From Candidatus Geothrix skivensis (lineage in GTDB: Bacteria > Acidobacteriota > Holophagae > Holophagales > Holophagaceae): a DNA stretch of 64,000 bases. The DNA is taken from positions 1-64,000 of the forward strand of contig JADKIO010000012.1 of the NCBI GenBank assembly GCA_016721195.1, written 5' to 3'. Positions 10,306 to 19,180 of this stretch are shown here, piece after piece. The stretch's first letter is position 1. Each line of letters starts with the position of its first letter. The notes beneath the pieces are model-generated. The model was not told the DNA's origin. It saw only the letters and a program-made list of their open reading frames with translations, and made no database searches. The position numbers and the translations under genes were made by a program.

Positions 10306-11728
10306 CTAGACTGCTGCCAGTTTTTCGGCCTTTTCGACGGCTTCCTCGATGGTGCCCACGAGGTAGAAGGCCTGCTCGGGCAGGTGGTCCCACTTGCCGT
10401 CGCAGATCTCGCTGAAGCCCTTGATGCTGTCCTCGAGCTTCACGTCCTTGCCGGACATGCCCGTGAACTGCTCGGCCACGAAGAAGGGCTGGCTGAGGAA
10501 GCGCTGGATCTTGCGGGCCCGGGCCACGGTCAGCTTGTCGTCCTCGGAGAGCTCGTCCATGCCGAGGATGGCGATGATGTCCTGGAGCTCCTTGTGCATT
10601 CTGCAGGATCGCCTTGACGCGCATGGCGGTGTTGTAGTGGTGCTCGCCCAGGATGCGGGGATCCAGCAGGCGGCTGGTGGAAGCCAGGGGATCCACGGCG
10701 GGGTAGATGCCCAGGGCCGCGATATCGCGGCTCAGGTTGGTGGTGGCATCCAGGTGGGCGAAGGTGGTGGCCGGAGCCGGATCCGTGTAGTCGTCCGCGG
10801 GCACGTACACCGCCTGCACGGAGGTGATGGAGCCCTTCTTGGTGGAGGTGATGCGCTCCTGCAGCTCGCCCATCTCCGTGGCCAGGGTGGGCTGGTAGCC
10901 CACGGCGGAGGGCATGCGGCCCAGAAGGGCGGAGACCTCGGAACCGGCCTGGGTGAAGCGGAAGATGTTGTCGATGAAGAGCAGCACATCCTTGCCCTCC
11001 ACATCGCGGAAGTACTCGGCGACCGTGAGGCCCGTGAGGGCGACCCGGGCGCGGGCTCCGGGGGGCTCGGTCATCTGGCCGTAGATCAGGGCCACCTTGG
11101 ACTTGCTGAGGTCGTTCTTGTCGATGACGCCACTGTCCATCATCTCGTGCCAGAGGTCGTTGCCCTCGCGGGTGCGCTCGCCCACGCCCGCGAACACCGA
11201 ATAGCCGCCGTGGCCCTTGGCGATGTTGTTGATGAGCTCCATGATCAGCACGGTCTTGCCCACCCCGGCGCCGCCGAAGAGGCCCGTCTTGCCGCCCTTG
11301 GCGTAGGGCTCCAGCAGGTCGATGACCTTGATGCCCGTCTCGAACATCTCGGAGGCAGTGTTCAGGTCCTCGTACTTGGGGGCCTCGCGGTGGATGGGCA
11401 GGGTCATCTTGTGGCCGATGGGCCCCCGCTCATCCACGGGATCACCCACCACGTTGATGATGCGGCCCAGGGTCTCGGGACCCACGGGCACGTTGATGGC
11501 CTTGCCGGTGTCGCTGACGAGCTGGCCCCGGACCATGCCCTCGGTGGGCTGCATGGACACGCAGCGCACGCGGTTCTCGCCGAGGTGCTGCTGCACTTCC
11601 AGCGTCACCAGGGCGCCGCCGATCTCGGTGTGCAGCGCGTTCATGATCGCGGGCAGGTGGCCGTCGAACTCGACGTCCACGGCGGGACCGACGACGGCGA
11701 TCACGCGGCCTTGAAGGGTGTTGGACAT
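10306..11728 (-). CDS. atpD: ATP synthase beta subunit, one frameshift
   Basis: Catalytic F1 subunit. MSNTLQGRVIAVVGPAVDVEF opens at 11728. The Walker A is GGAGVGKT, the catalytic-site GERTREG follows, and LLFIDNIFRFTQAGSEVSALLGRMPSAVGY carries Walker B. A frame change near 10600, around ctgcagaatgcacaaggag, switches to KELQDIIAILGMDELSEDDKL and a normal C-terminus at 10306. Without it the frame would run past the stop into junk. The protein is otherwise full length (about 473 residues), so the shift is most likely a sequence error. Confidence 0.95.
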
Positions 11729-11771
11729 GGGGACCTCAACGAAGGAATGAGCCGATTGCAGGTGTAGGGGC

Positions 11772-12653
11772 TTAGGCGTTGGCGCCGGACACGATCTCGA
11801 TGATCTGGTTGGTGATGCTGGCCTGGCGGATCTTGTTCATGGTGAGCGTGAGCTTGGCGATCATCTCGCCGGCATTGTTGCTGGCCTTGTCCATGGCCGC
11901 CATGCGGGCGCCGTGCTCCGAGGCGCTGCTCTCCAGGAGGTTGCGCAGCAGCTCCGTCTCCACGAAGCGGGGCAGCAGCGTCTCCAGCACCGAGTTGGGA
12001 TCGGGTTCGAGAAGGTGCGGCACCTCCATGGCATCCCGTCCTTCATGGGTCCGGTCCATCGCCATGGGGAACACCCGGAAGACGGTGGGCGTCTGGGCCA
12101 CGGCGCTGTTGAAGTAGTTGTAGATCACGTAGAGCGCATCGATTTCGCCAGCGTGGTACTGTTCCGAGGCGCCCTGGGAGATCTCGGTCACGACGCGCTG
12201 GAAGCCGGCCAGGGGGATGTTGAGGTATTCCCCGGCCGGAACCAGCCTGCGCTTCTTGGCCCACTCGGCGGCCCGCTTGCCGATCACGTCCACATGGACG
12301 ATCTCGGCCTGGCACTCGGAGACGAAGGCCGTGGCGGCCTTCAGCACGTTGGCGTTGAAGCCGCCGCAGAGGCCCTTGTCGGAGGCCACGAGGACCACGC
12401 GAATGCGCTTCTCCTCGCGGGGGGACAGGAAGGCCTGGGCAGCAGGACCCGGCTGGATCTCAGAATCACCCCTGATGCGTCCCACCACCCGGCGGACGAC
12501 TTCCATCATCTTGCTGGCGTAGGGGCGCAAAGCCACCAGGCGTTCCTGGGACTTCCGCAGCTTGACCGCGGAGATCATCTTCATGGCCTTGGTGACCTGC
12601 TGGGTGTTCTTGACTGAACGAATGCGGCGTCGGATGTCTTGGAGGCCGGCCAT
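11772..12653 (-). CDS. atpG: ATP synthase gamma subunit
   Basis: 293-residue rotor shaft of F1. The chosen start at 12653 gives MAGLQDIRRRIRSVKNTQQVT, the conserved family opening; a TTG 15 bases upstream is less likely. The C-terminal helix MNKIRQASITNQIIEIVSGA is also typical. The middle domain (VVLVASDKGLCGGFNANV) is intact. It lies between atpA (45 bases) and atpD (43 bases) in the usual order. Confidence 0.95.
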   Translation of the reverse strand: MAGLQDIRRRIRSVKNTQQVTKAMKMISAVKLRKSQERLVALRPYASKMMEVVRRVVGRIRGDSEIQPGPAAQAFLSPREEKRIRVVLVASDKGLCGGFNANVLKAATAFVSECQAEIVHVDVIGKRAAEWAKKRRLVPAGEYLNIPLAGFQRVVTEISQGASEQYHAGEIDALYVIYNYFNSAVAQTPTVFRVFPMAMDRTHEGRDAMEVPHLLEPDPNSVLETLLPRFVETELLRNLLESSASEHGARMAAMDKASNNAGEMIAKLTLTMNKIRQASITNQIIEIVSGANA

Positions 12654-12698
12654 GGCTAGTACCTCCAATCCGAAAGGGTCAGGAGACCGGCCATGGGA

Positions 12699-14265
12699 CT
12701 AGGCTCCCGCGGTCGGATTCAGGGAGGCCGTAAAGGACTCCTTGAAGGAAAGGACCTGGGTCTTGAGCGTGGCCTTGGCGTCATCGCTCAGGACCTTGGA
12801 GTCGCGGATGCCGCGCAGCACCTCGGGGGCATTCACATCGAGGAAGGCCATGAACTCGGTCTCGAAACGCAGCACCTGCGGAACCGGCAGGTCGTCCACG
12901 TAGCCGTTGGTGGCGAACCAGATGCTGATCACCTGCTTTTCCACGGGCATGGGCTTGTACTGCCCCTGCTTGAGGATCTCGACCAGACGCTGCCCCCGGT
13001 TCAGCTGGGCCAGGGTGGCCTTGTCCAGGTCCGACCCGAACTGGGAGAAGGCCGCCAGCTCGCGGTACTGGGCAAGATCCAGCTTGATGGTGCCGGCCAC
13101 GGACTTCATGGCCTTCACCTGGGCGGAGCCGCCCACGCGGCTCACGGAAATGCCCACGTTCACGGCGGGACGGACGCCCGCGTTGAAGAGATCGCCTTCC
13201 AGGAAGATCTGGCCATCGGTGATGGAGATGACGTTGGTGGGGATGTAGGCGGACACGTCACCGGCCTGGGTCTCGATGATGGGCAGGGCCGTCATCGAGC
13301 CGGCGCCACGCTCATCGCTGAGCTTGCAGGCCCGTTCCAGCAGGCGGCTGTGCAGGTAGAACACATCGCCGGGGTAGGCTTCGCGTCCGGGAGGACGACG
13401 CACCAGCAGCGAGATTTCGCGATAGGCCACGGCCTGCTTGGAGAGATCATCGTAGATGCAGAGGACATGGCCGCCGGGATTGGTCTTGCTGCTGGGTTGG
13501 CCGTCCTTGCCGTGCCACATGAAGTGCTCGCCCAGGGCCGCGCCGGTCATGGGGGCCAGGAAGAGCAGCGGGGCGGCCTCGGAGGCAGAGGCGGCCACCA
13601 CGATGGTGTGCTTCATCGCGTCGCTCTTCCAGGGTCTTCACCACCTGGGCGATGGTGGAGCGCTTCTGGCCGACGGCGACGTAGATGCAGATGACGCCGG
13701 TTTCGCGCTGGTTGATGATGGTGTCCACGGCCACAGCGGTCTTGCCGGTCTGGCGGTCGCCGATGATCAACTCGCGCTGGCCGCGGCCGATGGGGATCAG
13801 GCTGTCGATGGCCTTGAGGCCCGTCTGCATGGGCTCGTGGACGCTCTTGCGGTCCACGATGCCGGGGGCGATCTGCTCGATGGGGTTGAACTTGGCGGGC
13901 TGAATGGGCCCCTTGCCGTCGATGGGGTTGCCCAGGGCATCGATGACGCGGCCCACGAAGGCGGGACCCACGGGCACGGACATGATCTTGCCGGTGCGCT
14001 TGACGGTATCGCCTTCCTTGATGGCGGCGGCGTCGCCCAGCAGGATGATGCCGACGTTGTCCTCCTCCAGGTTGAAGGCGAGGCCCATGACGCCGTGCGG
14101 CAGTTCCAGCAACTCGCCGGACATGGCCTTCTCGAGTCCGTAGGCGCGGGCGATGCCGTCACCGACGCTGATGACGGTGCCGACCTCGGCCACGTCCACC
14201 TGGGCATCGAAGCCTTCGATCTGGCTGCGGATGATGCGGGAAATCTCTTCCGCGCGAATGTCCAT
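12699..14265 (-). CDS. atpA: ATP synthase alpha subunit, one frameshift
   Basis: Nucleotide-binding, non-catalytic F1 subunit. The start is ATG at 14265 (MDIRAEEISRIIRSQIEGF) behind GGAGG. Walker A is GDRQTGKT, and VCIYVAVGQKRSTIAQVV precedes a frame change near 13615 in KTLEE/DAMKHTIVVAASASE. After it, the second frame carries [36 protein letters not shown]-type sequence and a normal C-terminus. About 521 residues in total. One extra base, or two missing, explains the break; an alpha subunit cannot be dispensable here, so it is probably a sequence error. Confidence 0.95.
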
Positions 14266-14302
14266 GAAGTCCTCCAAACCTGCGATTGATGAGCGGAAGG
14301 GG

Positions 14303-14845
14303 TTAAGCCGAAAGCAGCTGGGTCTTGAGTTGGCGGAGCTGGCCCTGGAGCGAGGCGTCCAGGACCGTGGAGCCCACCTGGACCTTCACGCCGCCCAGGA
14401 GGGTCGTGTCCTGGTACCAGCTCAGGCGGATGGTCTTGCCGGTGCGGGTGGCCAGGGAGGCGATGAGCGCCTTGGCCTGGGAATCCGAGAGGGGCTGGGC
14501 GCTGGCCACCTTGGCTTCCACGATGCCTGCCCGCTCATCCACCTGGTCCGCGAAGGTGCGGCGGATGTCTGGCAGGAGGTTCAGGCGACCGGCTTCGGCC
14601 ACCACGCGGAAGAAGTGGCGCAGGGTCTCGCTCACCTTGGCGGCGGCGAGGATGGTCTCGAACACCTCGGCCTTCCTGGTGGGCAGCACCAGAGGCGAGG
14701 CCACCAGGCGCATGAGATCGGCATTGGCCGCCACGGCCGCAGCCACGCTCTCCAGCTCCTGCTGGAGCTGAGGCACGTTGCCCTGCTTATCGCCGATCTG
14801 AAGAAGGGCCTTGGCATAGCGCCGGGCGGTCAGGCGGCTGCTCAC
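14303..14845 (-). CDS. atpH: ATP synthase delta subunit
   Basis: 180-residue peripheral-stalk cap (OSCP homologue) linking the b subunits to F1. N-terminal LTARRYAKALLQIG is the conserved helix 1. The C-terminal part TLLGGVKVQVGSTVLDASLQGQL is the family signature. The start at 14845 overlaps the end of atpF by four bases, so translation is coupled. Complete. Confidence 0.95.
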   Translation of the reverse strand: MSSRLTARRYAKALLQIGDKQGNVPQLQQELESVAAAVAANADLMRLVASPLVLPTRKAEVFETILAAAKVSETLRHFFRVVAEAGRLNLLPDIRRTFADQVDERAGIVEAKVASAQPLSDSQAKALIASLATRTGKTIRLSWYQDTTLLGGVKVQVGSTVLDASLQGQLRQLKTQLLSA

Positions 14846-15603
14846 TGGGCGCCTCCGATCTGTTGAATGGCACGGTCCACGGCGCTGGCGGCCTCAGGTC
14901 CCAGCAGCTTGGCTTCCAGGCGCTTGGCGGCGCCCTCCACCGCCAGCTCCGCCACCAGGGCCCGCAGCTCCTGCTCGGCCTGGCGCTTCTGGTAGCCGAT
15001 TTCCGTCTGGGCCTGGGAGAGGATCACCTCGGCCTCGGCCCGGGCGGCCTCCAGAACCCGTTGCTTCTCGACCTCCGCATCCGCCTGGGCCTTGGAAAGG
15101 ATGCCCGCCAGCTCGGTTTCGAGCCCAGTCATCTTGGTTTCCATGTCCTTCAGCTGGGCTTCGCCCTCAGCCTTGTCCCGCTCCGCCTGGGCGAGCATGG
15201 TTTCCAGCTCTTCCTTGCGGGACTTGAACATGGCGGACAGGGCGCCCTTCAGCAGAAAGAAGAGGCCCGCGCCGTAGATGGCGAAGTTCAGCAGCTGGAC
15301 CAGGAAGGCCCCCAGCTTGCCGTATTCCTTGCCGAAGAGCGTCATGGCCGGGCCGTGGTGGGCACCCTGGGCCGCGCCATGACCGGGGGCGGCCTCATGG
15401 GTGGCCGCCCCATGCGCTTCGCCCACATGGCCATCGGCCGGCTTGGCCTCGTGACTGGCCGCAGGAGCCGCAGGTTTCTCCGCGGCGGGGGTACCGTGTT
15501 TGTCTGCCGCGGGGCCGGCAGGAACAGCGTGCGCCTGGGCGGCCAGCGCCAGGGGGCTGAGGGACAGCAGAACGGCGAGGGAGAGTCGGGTCAGCTGGTT
15601 CAT
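14842..15603 (-). CDS. atpF: ATP synthase b subunit with signal peptide and His/Ala-rich N-terminal extension
   Basis: 253-residue peripheral-stalk subunit, clearly longer than the usual 155-170. It begins with a signal-like MNQLTRLSLAVLLSLSPLALA, then about 70 residues of Ala/His/Pro/Gly-rich low complexity (repeated AAP, HEA and HGA). Next comes the membrane helix LVQLLNFAIYGAGLFFLL and the long charged coiled coil FKSRKEELETMLAQAERDKAEGEAQL. The extension would sit on the periplasmic side if the signal is used. It follows a second b-type gene two bases upstream, as expected for a b/b' heterodimer. Confidence 0.85.
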   Translation of the reverse strand: MNQLTRLSLAVLLSLSPLALAAQAHAVPAGPAADKHGTPAAEKPAAPAASHEAKPADGHVGEAHGAATHEAAPGHGAAQGAHHGPAMTLFGKEYGKLGAFLVQLLNFAIYGAGLFFLLKGALSAMFKSRKEELETMLAQAERDKAEGEAQLKDMETKMTGLETELAGILSKAQADAEVEKQRVLEAARAEAEVILSQAQTEIGYQKRQAEQELRALVAELAVEGAAKRLEAKLLGPEAASAVDRAIQQIGGAQ

Positions 15604-15605
15604 GC

Positions 15606-16061
15606 TCAGGCCTGCTTCAGGAGAGTCTGGACCATGGAATCAGCCAGGGCGTCCACCTGGGCCAGCAGGTTCTGCCGGGCGGCCGCCTGCTGGGCCTTGA
15701 GGGACTCCACGGCGGCCTGGCGCTCGGCCTGGGCCTTGGCTCGGGCTTCGTCGAGGAGAAGCTGCTTCTCCCGGGTCGCCGCGTCCGCCAGGGCCTTGCG
15801 GGCCTCGAAGGCCTGGGCGCGGAGCTCCTTCAGGCGCGCCTGATAGTCCCTCTGCCGGGCCTCGAGCTTCGCCGCCGCCTGGGCTTTGGCATCACTGCCG
15901 GCGTTGAGATCCCGGTCCCGGTCCTCCATCACCTTGGTGATGGGCTGAAAGAACACCACCCGCAGGTAGAGGTAGAGCACCACGAGCAGTACGATCACGA
16001 ACAACAGGGAGGGCAGGTCCGGGCGCATGGGATCCGGCATCTGGGCCAGGATGCGCGCCAC
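15606..16061 (-). CDS. ATP synthase b' subunit (second b-type stalk protein)
   Basis: b-type stalk protein: membrane helix LLFVIVLLVVLYLYLRVVFF, then coiled coil (VMEDRDRDLNAGSDAKAQAAAKLEARQ). I chose GTG at 16061 because GGGGGAGG lies five bases ahead; that gives 151 residues. ATG at 16040 or 16028 would also work but lack a ribosome site, and an in-frame extension up to 16250 shows no conservation. It is the first gene of the operon. Genes for subunits a and c, which usually precede b, are not upstream; two tRNA genes on the other strand are there instead. Confidence 0.85.
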   Translation of the reverse strand: MARILAQMPDPMRPDLPSLLFVIVLLVVLYLYLRVVFFQPITKVMEDRDRDLNAGSDAKAQAAAKLEARQRDYQARLKELRAQAFEARKALADAATREKQLLLDEARAKAQAERQAAVESLKAQQAAARQNLLAQVDALADSMVQTLLKQA

Positions 16062-16221
16062 AGGGCCTCCCCCTTCGGGGCTTCGGAGCGTCAAGTTCGC
16101 CAGTTCCAGCAGCGCCACAGCCACCCTCCAGAAACATCCCAAGGCCACGGCCGAAAGTTCAGCCAGGGTCACACCGACACCAGCGTTGGTCCGCGGGAAC
16201 CTCTGGTACGGGAGTCTAAAA

Positions 16222-16250
16222 ACCTTACCAGACCAGTCTGGTTCCCTCAA
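16222..16250 (-). promoter_or_regulatory. Candidate ATP synthase operon promoter with palindromic operator
   Basis: On the minus strand TTGAGG (16250-16245) and TAAGGT (16227-16222) are separated by 17 bases. Nearly all of the spacer is a perfect inverted repeat, ACCAGAC-CA-GTCTGGT (16227-16242 on the plus strand). A repressor or MerR-type regulator could bind there. Alternatively the same bases fold as a short hairpin ahead of GGTTTTT and could act as a leader terminator. Position about 160 bases before atpF' fits either reading. Confidence 0.4.
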
Positions 16251-16310
16251 TGCAGAGCTTTGGCCTTGACCCTTTCAGCCCCCTATGGGAGGATTCTGGT
16301 TCGGCGATTC

Positions 16311-16386
16311 GGGCGATTAGCTCAGTCGGTAGAGCAGCTGCCTTACACGCAGCATGTCGGCGGTTCGAGCCCGTCATCGCCCACCA
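16311..16386 (+). tRNA. tRNA-Val (anticodon UAC)
   Basis: Acceptor GGGCGAT pairs with ATCGCCC. D arm GCTC...GAGC, anticodon stem GCTGC/GCAGC around CTTACAC (anticodon TAC), T arm GGCGG-TTCGAGC-CCGTC with mismatches tolerated, and encoded CCA at 16384-16386. 76 bases. Confidence 0.93.
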
Positions 16387-16413
16387 GAATCCTGGTGAAG
16401 TGCAACAGACCAA

Positions 16414-16490
16414 GGGGTTGTAGCTCAGTCGGTTAGAGTGCCAGCCTGTCACGCTGGAAGTCGCGGGTTCGAGCCCCGTCAGCCCCGCCA
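16414..16490 (+). tRNA. tRNA-Asp (anticodon GUC)
   Basis: Acceptor GGGGTTG pairs with CAGCCCC. Anticodon stem CCAGC/GCTGG surrounds CTGTCAC (anticodon GTC), T arm CGGG-TTCGAGC-CCCG, encoded CCA at the end. 77 bases. It lies 27 bases after tRNA-Val and is followed at once by a strong terminator, so the two form one transcript. Confidence 0.95.
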
Positions 16491-16519
16491 AAAAACGCGC
16501 CCCCGGGCGCGTTTTTTTT
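16490..16519 (+). terminator. Intrinsic terminator of the tRNA operon
   Basis: AAAAACGCGC and GCGCGTTTTT form a ten-base stem around CCCCGG, followed by more T residues. It starts on the last base of tRNA-Asp. The A-rich 5' arm would also allow termination from the opposite strand. Confidence 0.92.
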
Positions 16520-16520
16520 G

Positions 16521-16848
16521 CGGCGGGGCTGACGGGACTCGGGCCCGCGAATGGGCTCGCAGAGGCGCCACTAGATGTGGCGCCGTACGAGACCGGCGGA
16601 TCCTAGCCCGAAGGGTGACGGATACGCGTTCGAGCCCAGATGGCATGGGTCGGCGCGAAAGACGGAGAACGGCGGGGCTCGCGGGGCTCAGACCCGCGAG
16701 TGGGCTCGCCTAGGCGCCACTAGATGTGGCGCCGAACGAGACCGGCGGATCCTAGCCCGAAGGGCGACGGATACGCGTTCGAGCCCCCGATGGCATGGGT
16801 CGACGTGAAAGGCGGAGAGCGGCGGGGCTGACGGGGCTCGAACCCGCC
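16521..16848. repeat. 149-bp tandem repeat containing inverted tRNA 3'-end copies
   Basis: Two near-identical units start at 16521 and 16670, with the first 29 bases of a third at 16820. Each unit opens with a sequence such as GGCGGGGCTGACGGGGCTCG, which is the reverse complement of the T arm and acceptor end of the adjacent tRNA-Asp. The third copy matches it almost perfectly. Each full unit also carries a perfect hairpin, GGCGCCAC-TAGAT-GTGGCGCC (16564-16584 and 16713-16733), and a downstream GATACGCGTTCGAGCCC that again resembles a T loop. No protein frame is credible. It may be a tRNA-derived mobile or REP-like element. Confidence 0.75.
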
Positions 16849-16851
16849 CCC

Positions 16852-16867
16852 GCAACGCATGCGTTGC
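16852..16867. repeat. Perfect 16-bp palindrome
   Basis: GCAACGCATGCGTTGC reads the same on both strands and lies just after the partial third repeat unit. Could be a protein-binding site or the repeat's boundary. The remaining bases to 17016 hold nothing I recognise. Confidence 0.5.
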
Positions 16868-17016
16868 AGGGACCTATGGTCGAGGCGAAGCCCAGACGGG
16901 TGGCGAGGGTCGCTGCATAGGCAGCGTTCCGAGCCGGGCACCCGCCGGGCTGAGCATAGCAACCAGGTCGGCCACTTCCCCCGAAGGGCGAGGCGGCCGC
17001 AGGTCTCGACCAACCC

Positions 17017-17418
17017 CTACTCCCGCAGCCCCCACATCCTCAATATCTTCCCCCCCTTCACCTGGTAGATGGTGACGGCCACCAGGGGTTCCTTCCCCGC
17101 CCGGCCCTTGATCTTCTCCTTCTGGATCACAAACTCGCCGGACACCATCTGGGCCTGCGCCGAGGCGTGCAGATCCGGATTGGCCTTGAAGCGGGCCGCA
17201 TAGAGCTCCCGCAGCCGGGCCTTGCCGGTGGGGGCGGCGGCTCCGGGGAGCTCGAACACCTCCAGCTCCTCGGCGAACAGGGCCAGGAAGCCCTCCAGAT
17301 CATGGGCGTTGAACAGCTCTATCTGCCGCTCCACCGTCCCGGCAGGGCTGAGGTTCTTGGGGGTGGGGGCCGCCATCAGCAGCGCCGGCACCAGCAGACA
17401 GGACAGGGATCGGATCAT
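17017..17418 (-). CDS. Secreted SnoaL/NTF2-like protein
   Basis: 133-residue exported protein. The start at 17418 gives a signal peptide (MIRSLSCLLVPALLMAAP); an upstream in-frame start at 17514 would put 32 unconserved residues ahead of it. The body shows the NTF2-like pattern: VERQIELFNAHDLEGFLALFAEE, then RELYAARFKANPDLHASAQ and a strand-rich end with VAVTIYQVKGGKILRMWGL. Members of this fold are small enzymes or binding proteins of very varied role; no substrate can be inferred. Divergent from der. Confidence 0.65.
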   Translation of the reverse strand: MIRSLSCLLVPALLMAAPTPKNLSPAGTVERQIELFNAHDLEGFLALFAEELEVFELPGAAAPTGKARLRELYAARFKANPDLHASAQAQMVSGEFVIQKEKIKGRAGKEPLVAVTIYQVKGGKILRMWGLRE

Positions 17419-17516
17419 GGCCACTCCGGCGGGGAAGCACCACTCTAGCCGCCGCCCCGACATCCGGCCATCGCCTTTCGGCCTATCCGCGATAGACTGG
17501 AGGGCTTGGAACATTC

Positions 17517-19097
17517 ATGAGACTACCCCTCGTCGCCCTCTGCGGACGCCCCAACGTGGGCAAGTCCACCCTGTTCAACCGGCTCACCCGCAGCCGGGCG
17601 GCCCTGGTCCACGACCTGCCGGGCATGACCCGGGACCGCAGCTATGGCCGGGTCACCTGCCTGGGCGAAGAGGGCGCCGCCGAGGAAGTCTTCGAGCTGG
17701 TGGACACCGGCGGCCTGGATTTCGAAGGCGATGACGTCATCACCCAGGGCATCACCCGCATGGCCGAGGCCGCCCTCAGCGAGGCCCACGTGGCCATCCT
17801 CCTGGTGGACGGCCACGATGGCCTCACCGCGGGGGACGAGGAGATCGCCGCCCGCCTCCGCCGCATGGGCAAGCCCCTGCTGCTGGTCATCAACAAGCTC
17901 GACGGCATGAAGGGGGGCGCCCCGGACGGCGGCTTCTACGGCCTGGGCTTCGACGACGCCTTCCCCATTTCCGCGGCCCACGGCGCCGGGGTGCCGGAGC
18001 TCATCGCGGCCATCCGCGCCCGCCTGCCCTTCCACCGCACCCCCGAAGAGGCCGAGACCCATTCCCTGGGCGACGAGCGGCGCTTCGCCCTCATCGGCCG
18101 GCCCAATGTGGGCAAGTCCTCCCTGGCGAACCGCCTGCTGGGCTACGAGCGCAGCCTCGTCAGCGAGGTGGCCGGCACCACCCGCGATACGGTGGATACG
18201 GTCATCCATGTGGCGGACAGGGTCTACCGCCTCATCGATACGGCGGGCATCCGCAAGAAGGGCAAGACCCACGAAGGCGCAGAGAAGCTCAGCATCCTGA
18301 AGGCCAAGCAGGCCATGGCCCGGGCCGACGTCAGCCTCCTGCTGCTGGATGCCGTGGAAGGGGCCACCCATCAGGACGCGGTGATCGCCGGCTATGCCCA
18401 GGAGGCCGGGGCCGCCGTCATCCTCGTGGTGAACAAGTGGGACCTGGTGGACAAGGACGCCCACACCATCTACGGGGCGGAAGAGGACCTGCGTCGCAGC
18501 CTGGGCTTCCTGCACCACGCTCCGATGATCTTCCTGTCGGCCCTCACCGGCCAGCGCGTGTCCAAGATCTTCGGCATGATCGACGAACTGGCGGAGGCCC
18601 ATGCCCGGCGGATCCCCACGGGCGAGCTGAACCGCTTCCTGCGCGGGTCCGTGGACGCCATGAGCCCCCACGTCATCGATGGCAAGCTGCCCAAGCTCTA
18701 CTTCATGACCCAGGTGGGGGTGCGTCCCCCCAGCTTCGTGGTGAAGGCCAACACGGACCGTGGACTGCACTTCAGCTACGTGCGCTACCTCGAGAACCGC
18801 CTGCGCGAGCAGTTCGGCCTGGCGGGCGTGCCCCTGCGCCTCAGCATCCAGAAGAAGCAGAAGGGCGAGGGCGAACCCACCGAGGTGGCCGCCGTGCGCC
18901 GCATCCTCGATCCGGGCGAAGGGCTGAAGCCTTCGCGCAGCAACGAGTCCCTCCAGGCCCAGCGGGTCGACAAGGTGAAGGCACGGCCCCGGCCCAAGAA
19001 GGTGGAAGGCCCCAAGCCCGCCGCCAAGCAGGCCCCCCGCAAGGGCAAGCACGCGCCGCCCAAGCGGGTGCGACAGAAGTCCACCAAGCGCCCCTGA
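17517..19097 (+). CDS. der: GTPase Der (EngA), ribosome assembly
   Basis: 526-residue essential GTPase with two tandem G domains that helps build the 50S subunit. The first domain has GRPNVGKSTLFN, LPGMTRDRSYG, DTGGLDF and NKLDG. The second, from about residue 188, has GRPNVGKSSLANRLLG, VAGTTRDTVDT, DTAGIRKKGK and NKWDLVDKD. A KH-like domain follows. The C-terminal tail of about 60 residues is very rich in Lys, Pro and Arg and longer than usual. Intact in frame. Confidence 0.97.
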   Translation: MRLPLVALCGRPNVGKSTLFNRLTRSRAALVHDLPGMTRDRSYGRVTCLGEEGAAEEVFELVDTGGLDFEGDDVITQGITRMAEAALSEAHVAILLVDGHDGLTAGDEEIAARLRRMGKPLLLVINKLDGMKGGAPDGGFYGLGFDDAFPISAAHGAGVPELIAAIRARLPFHRTPEEAETHSLGDERRFALIGRPNVGKSSLANRLLGYERSLVSEVAGTTRDTVDTVIHVADRVYRLIDTAGIRKKGKTHEGAEKLSILKAKQAMARADVSLLLLDAVEGATHQDAVIAGYAQEAGAAVILVVNKWDLVDKDAHTIYGAEEDLRRSLGFLHHAPMIFLSALTGQRVSKIFGMIDELAEAHARRIPTGELNRFLRGSVDAMSPHVIDGKLPKLYFMTQVGVRPPSFVVKANTDRGLHFSYVRYLENRLREQFGLAGVPLRLSIQKKQKGEGEPTEVAAVRRILDPGEGLKPSRSNESLQAQRVDKVKARPRPKKVEGPKPAAKQAPRKGKHAPPKRVRQKSTKRP

Positions 19098-19180
19098 TCC
19101 ATCCCCTGGATGGGCCTGGCTTTAAGGTCGGCCCGCGGTCCGGGGAGGCGAAGCCTTGGGCGCCATGCCGAAGGGATAGG

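Noticed and set aside
16521..16848. CRISPR array
   Set aside because: Only two full units of 149 bp, no short repeat-spacer alternation and no cas genes. The units are explained better as tRNA-derived tandem repeats.
16720..17013. Small protein frames inside the tandem repeat region
   Set aside because: They duplicate along with the repeat, have no ribosome sites and translate to Arg/Gly/Pro-rich sequence.
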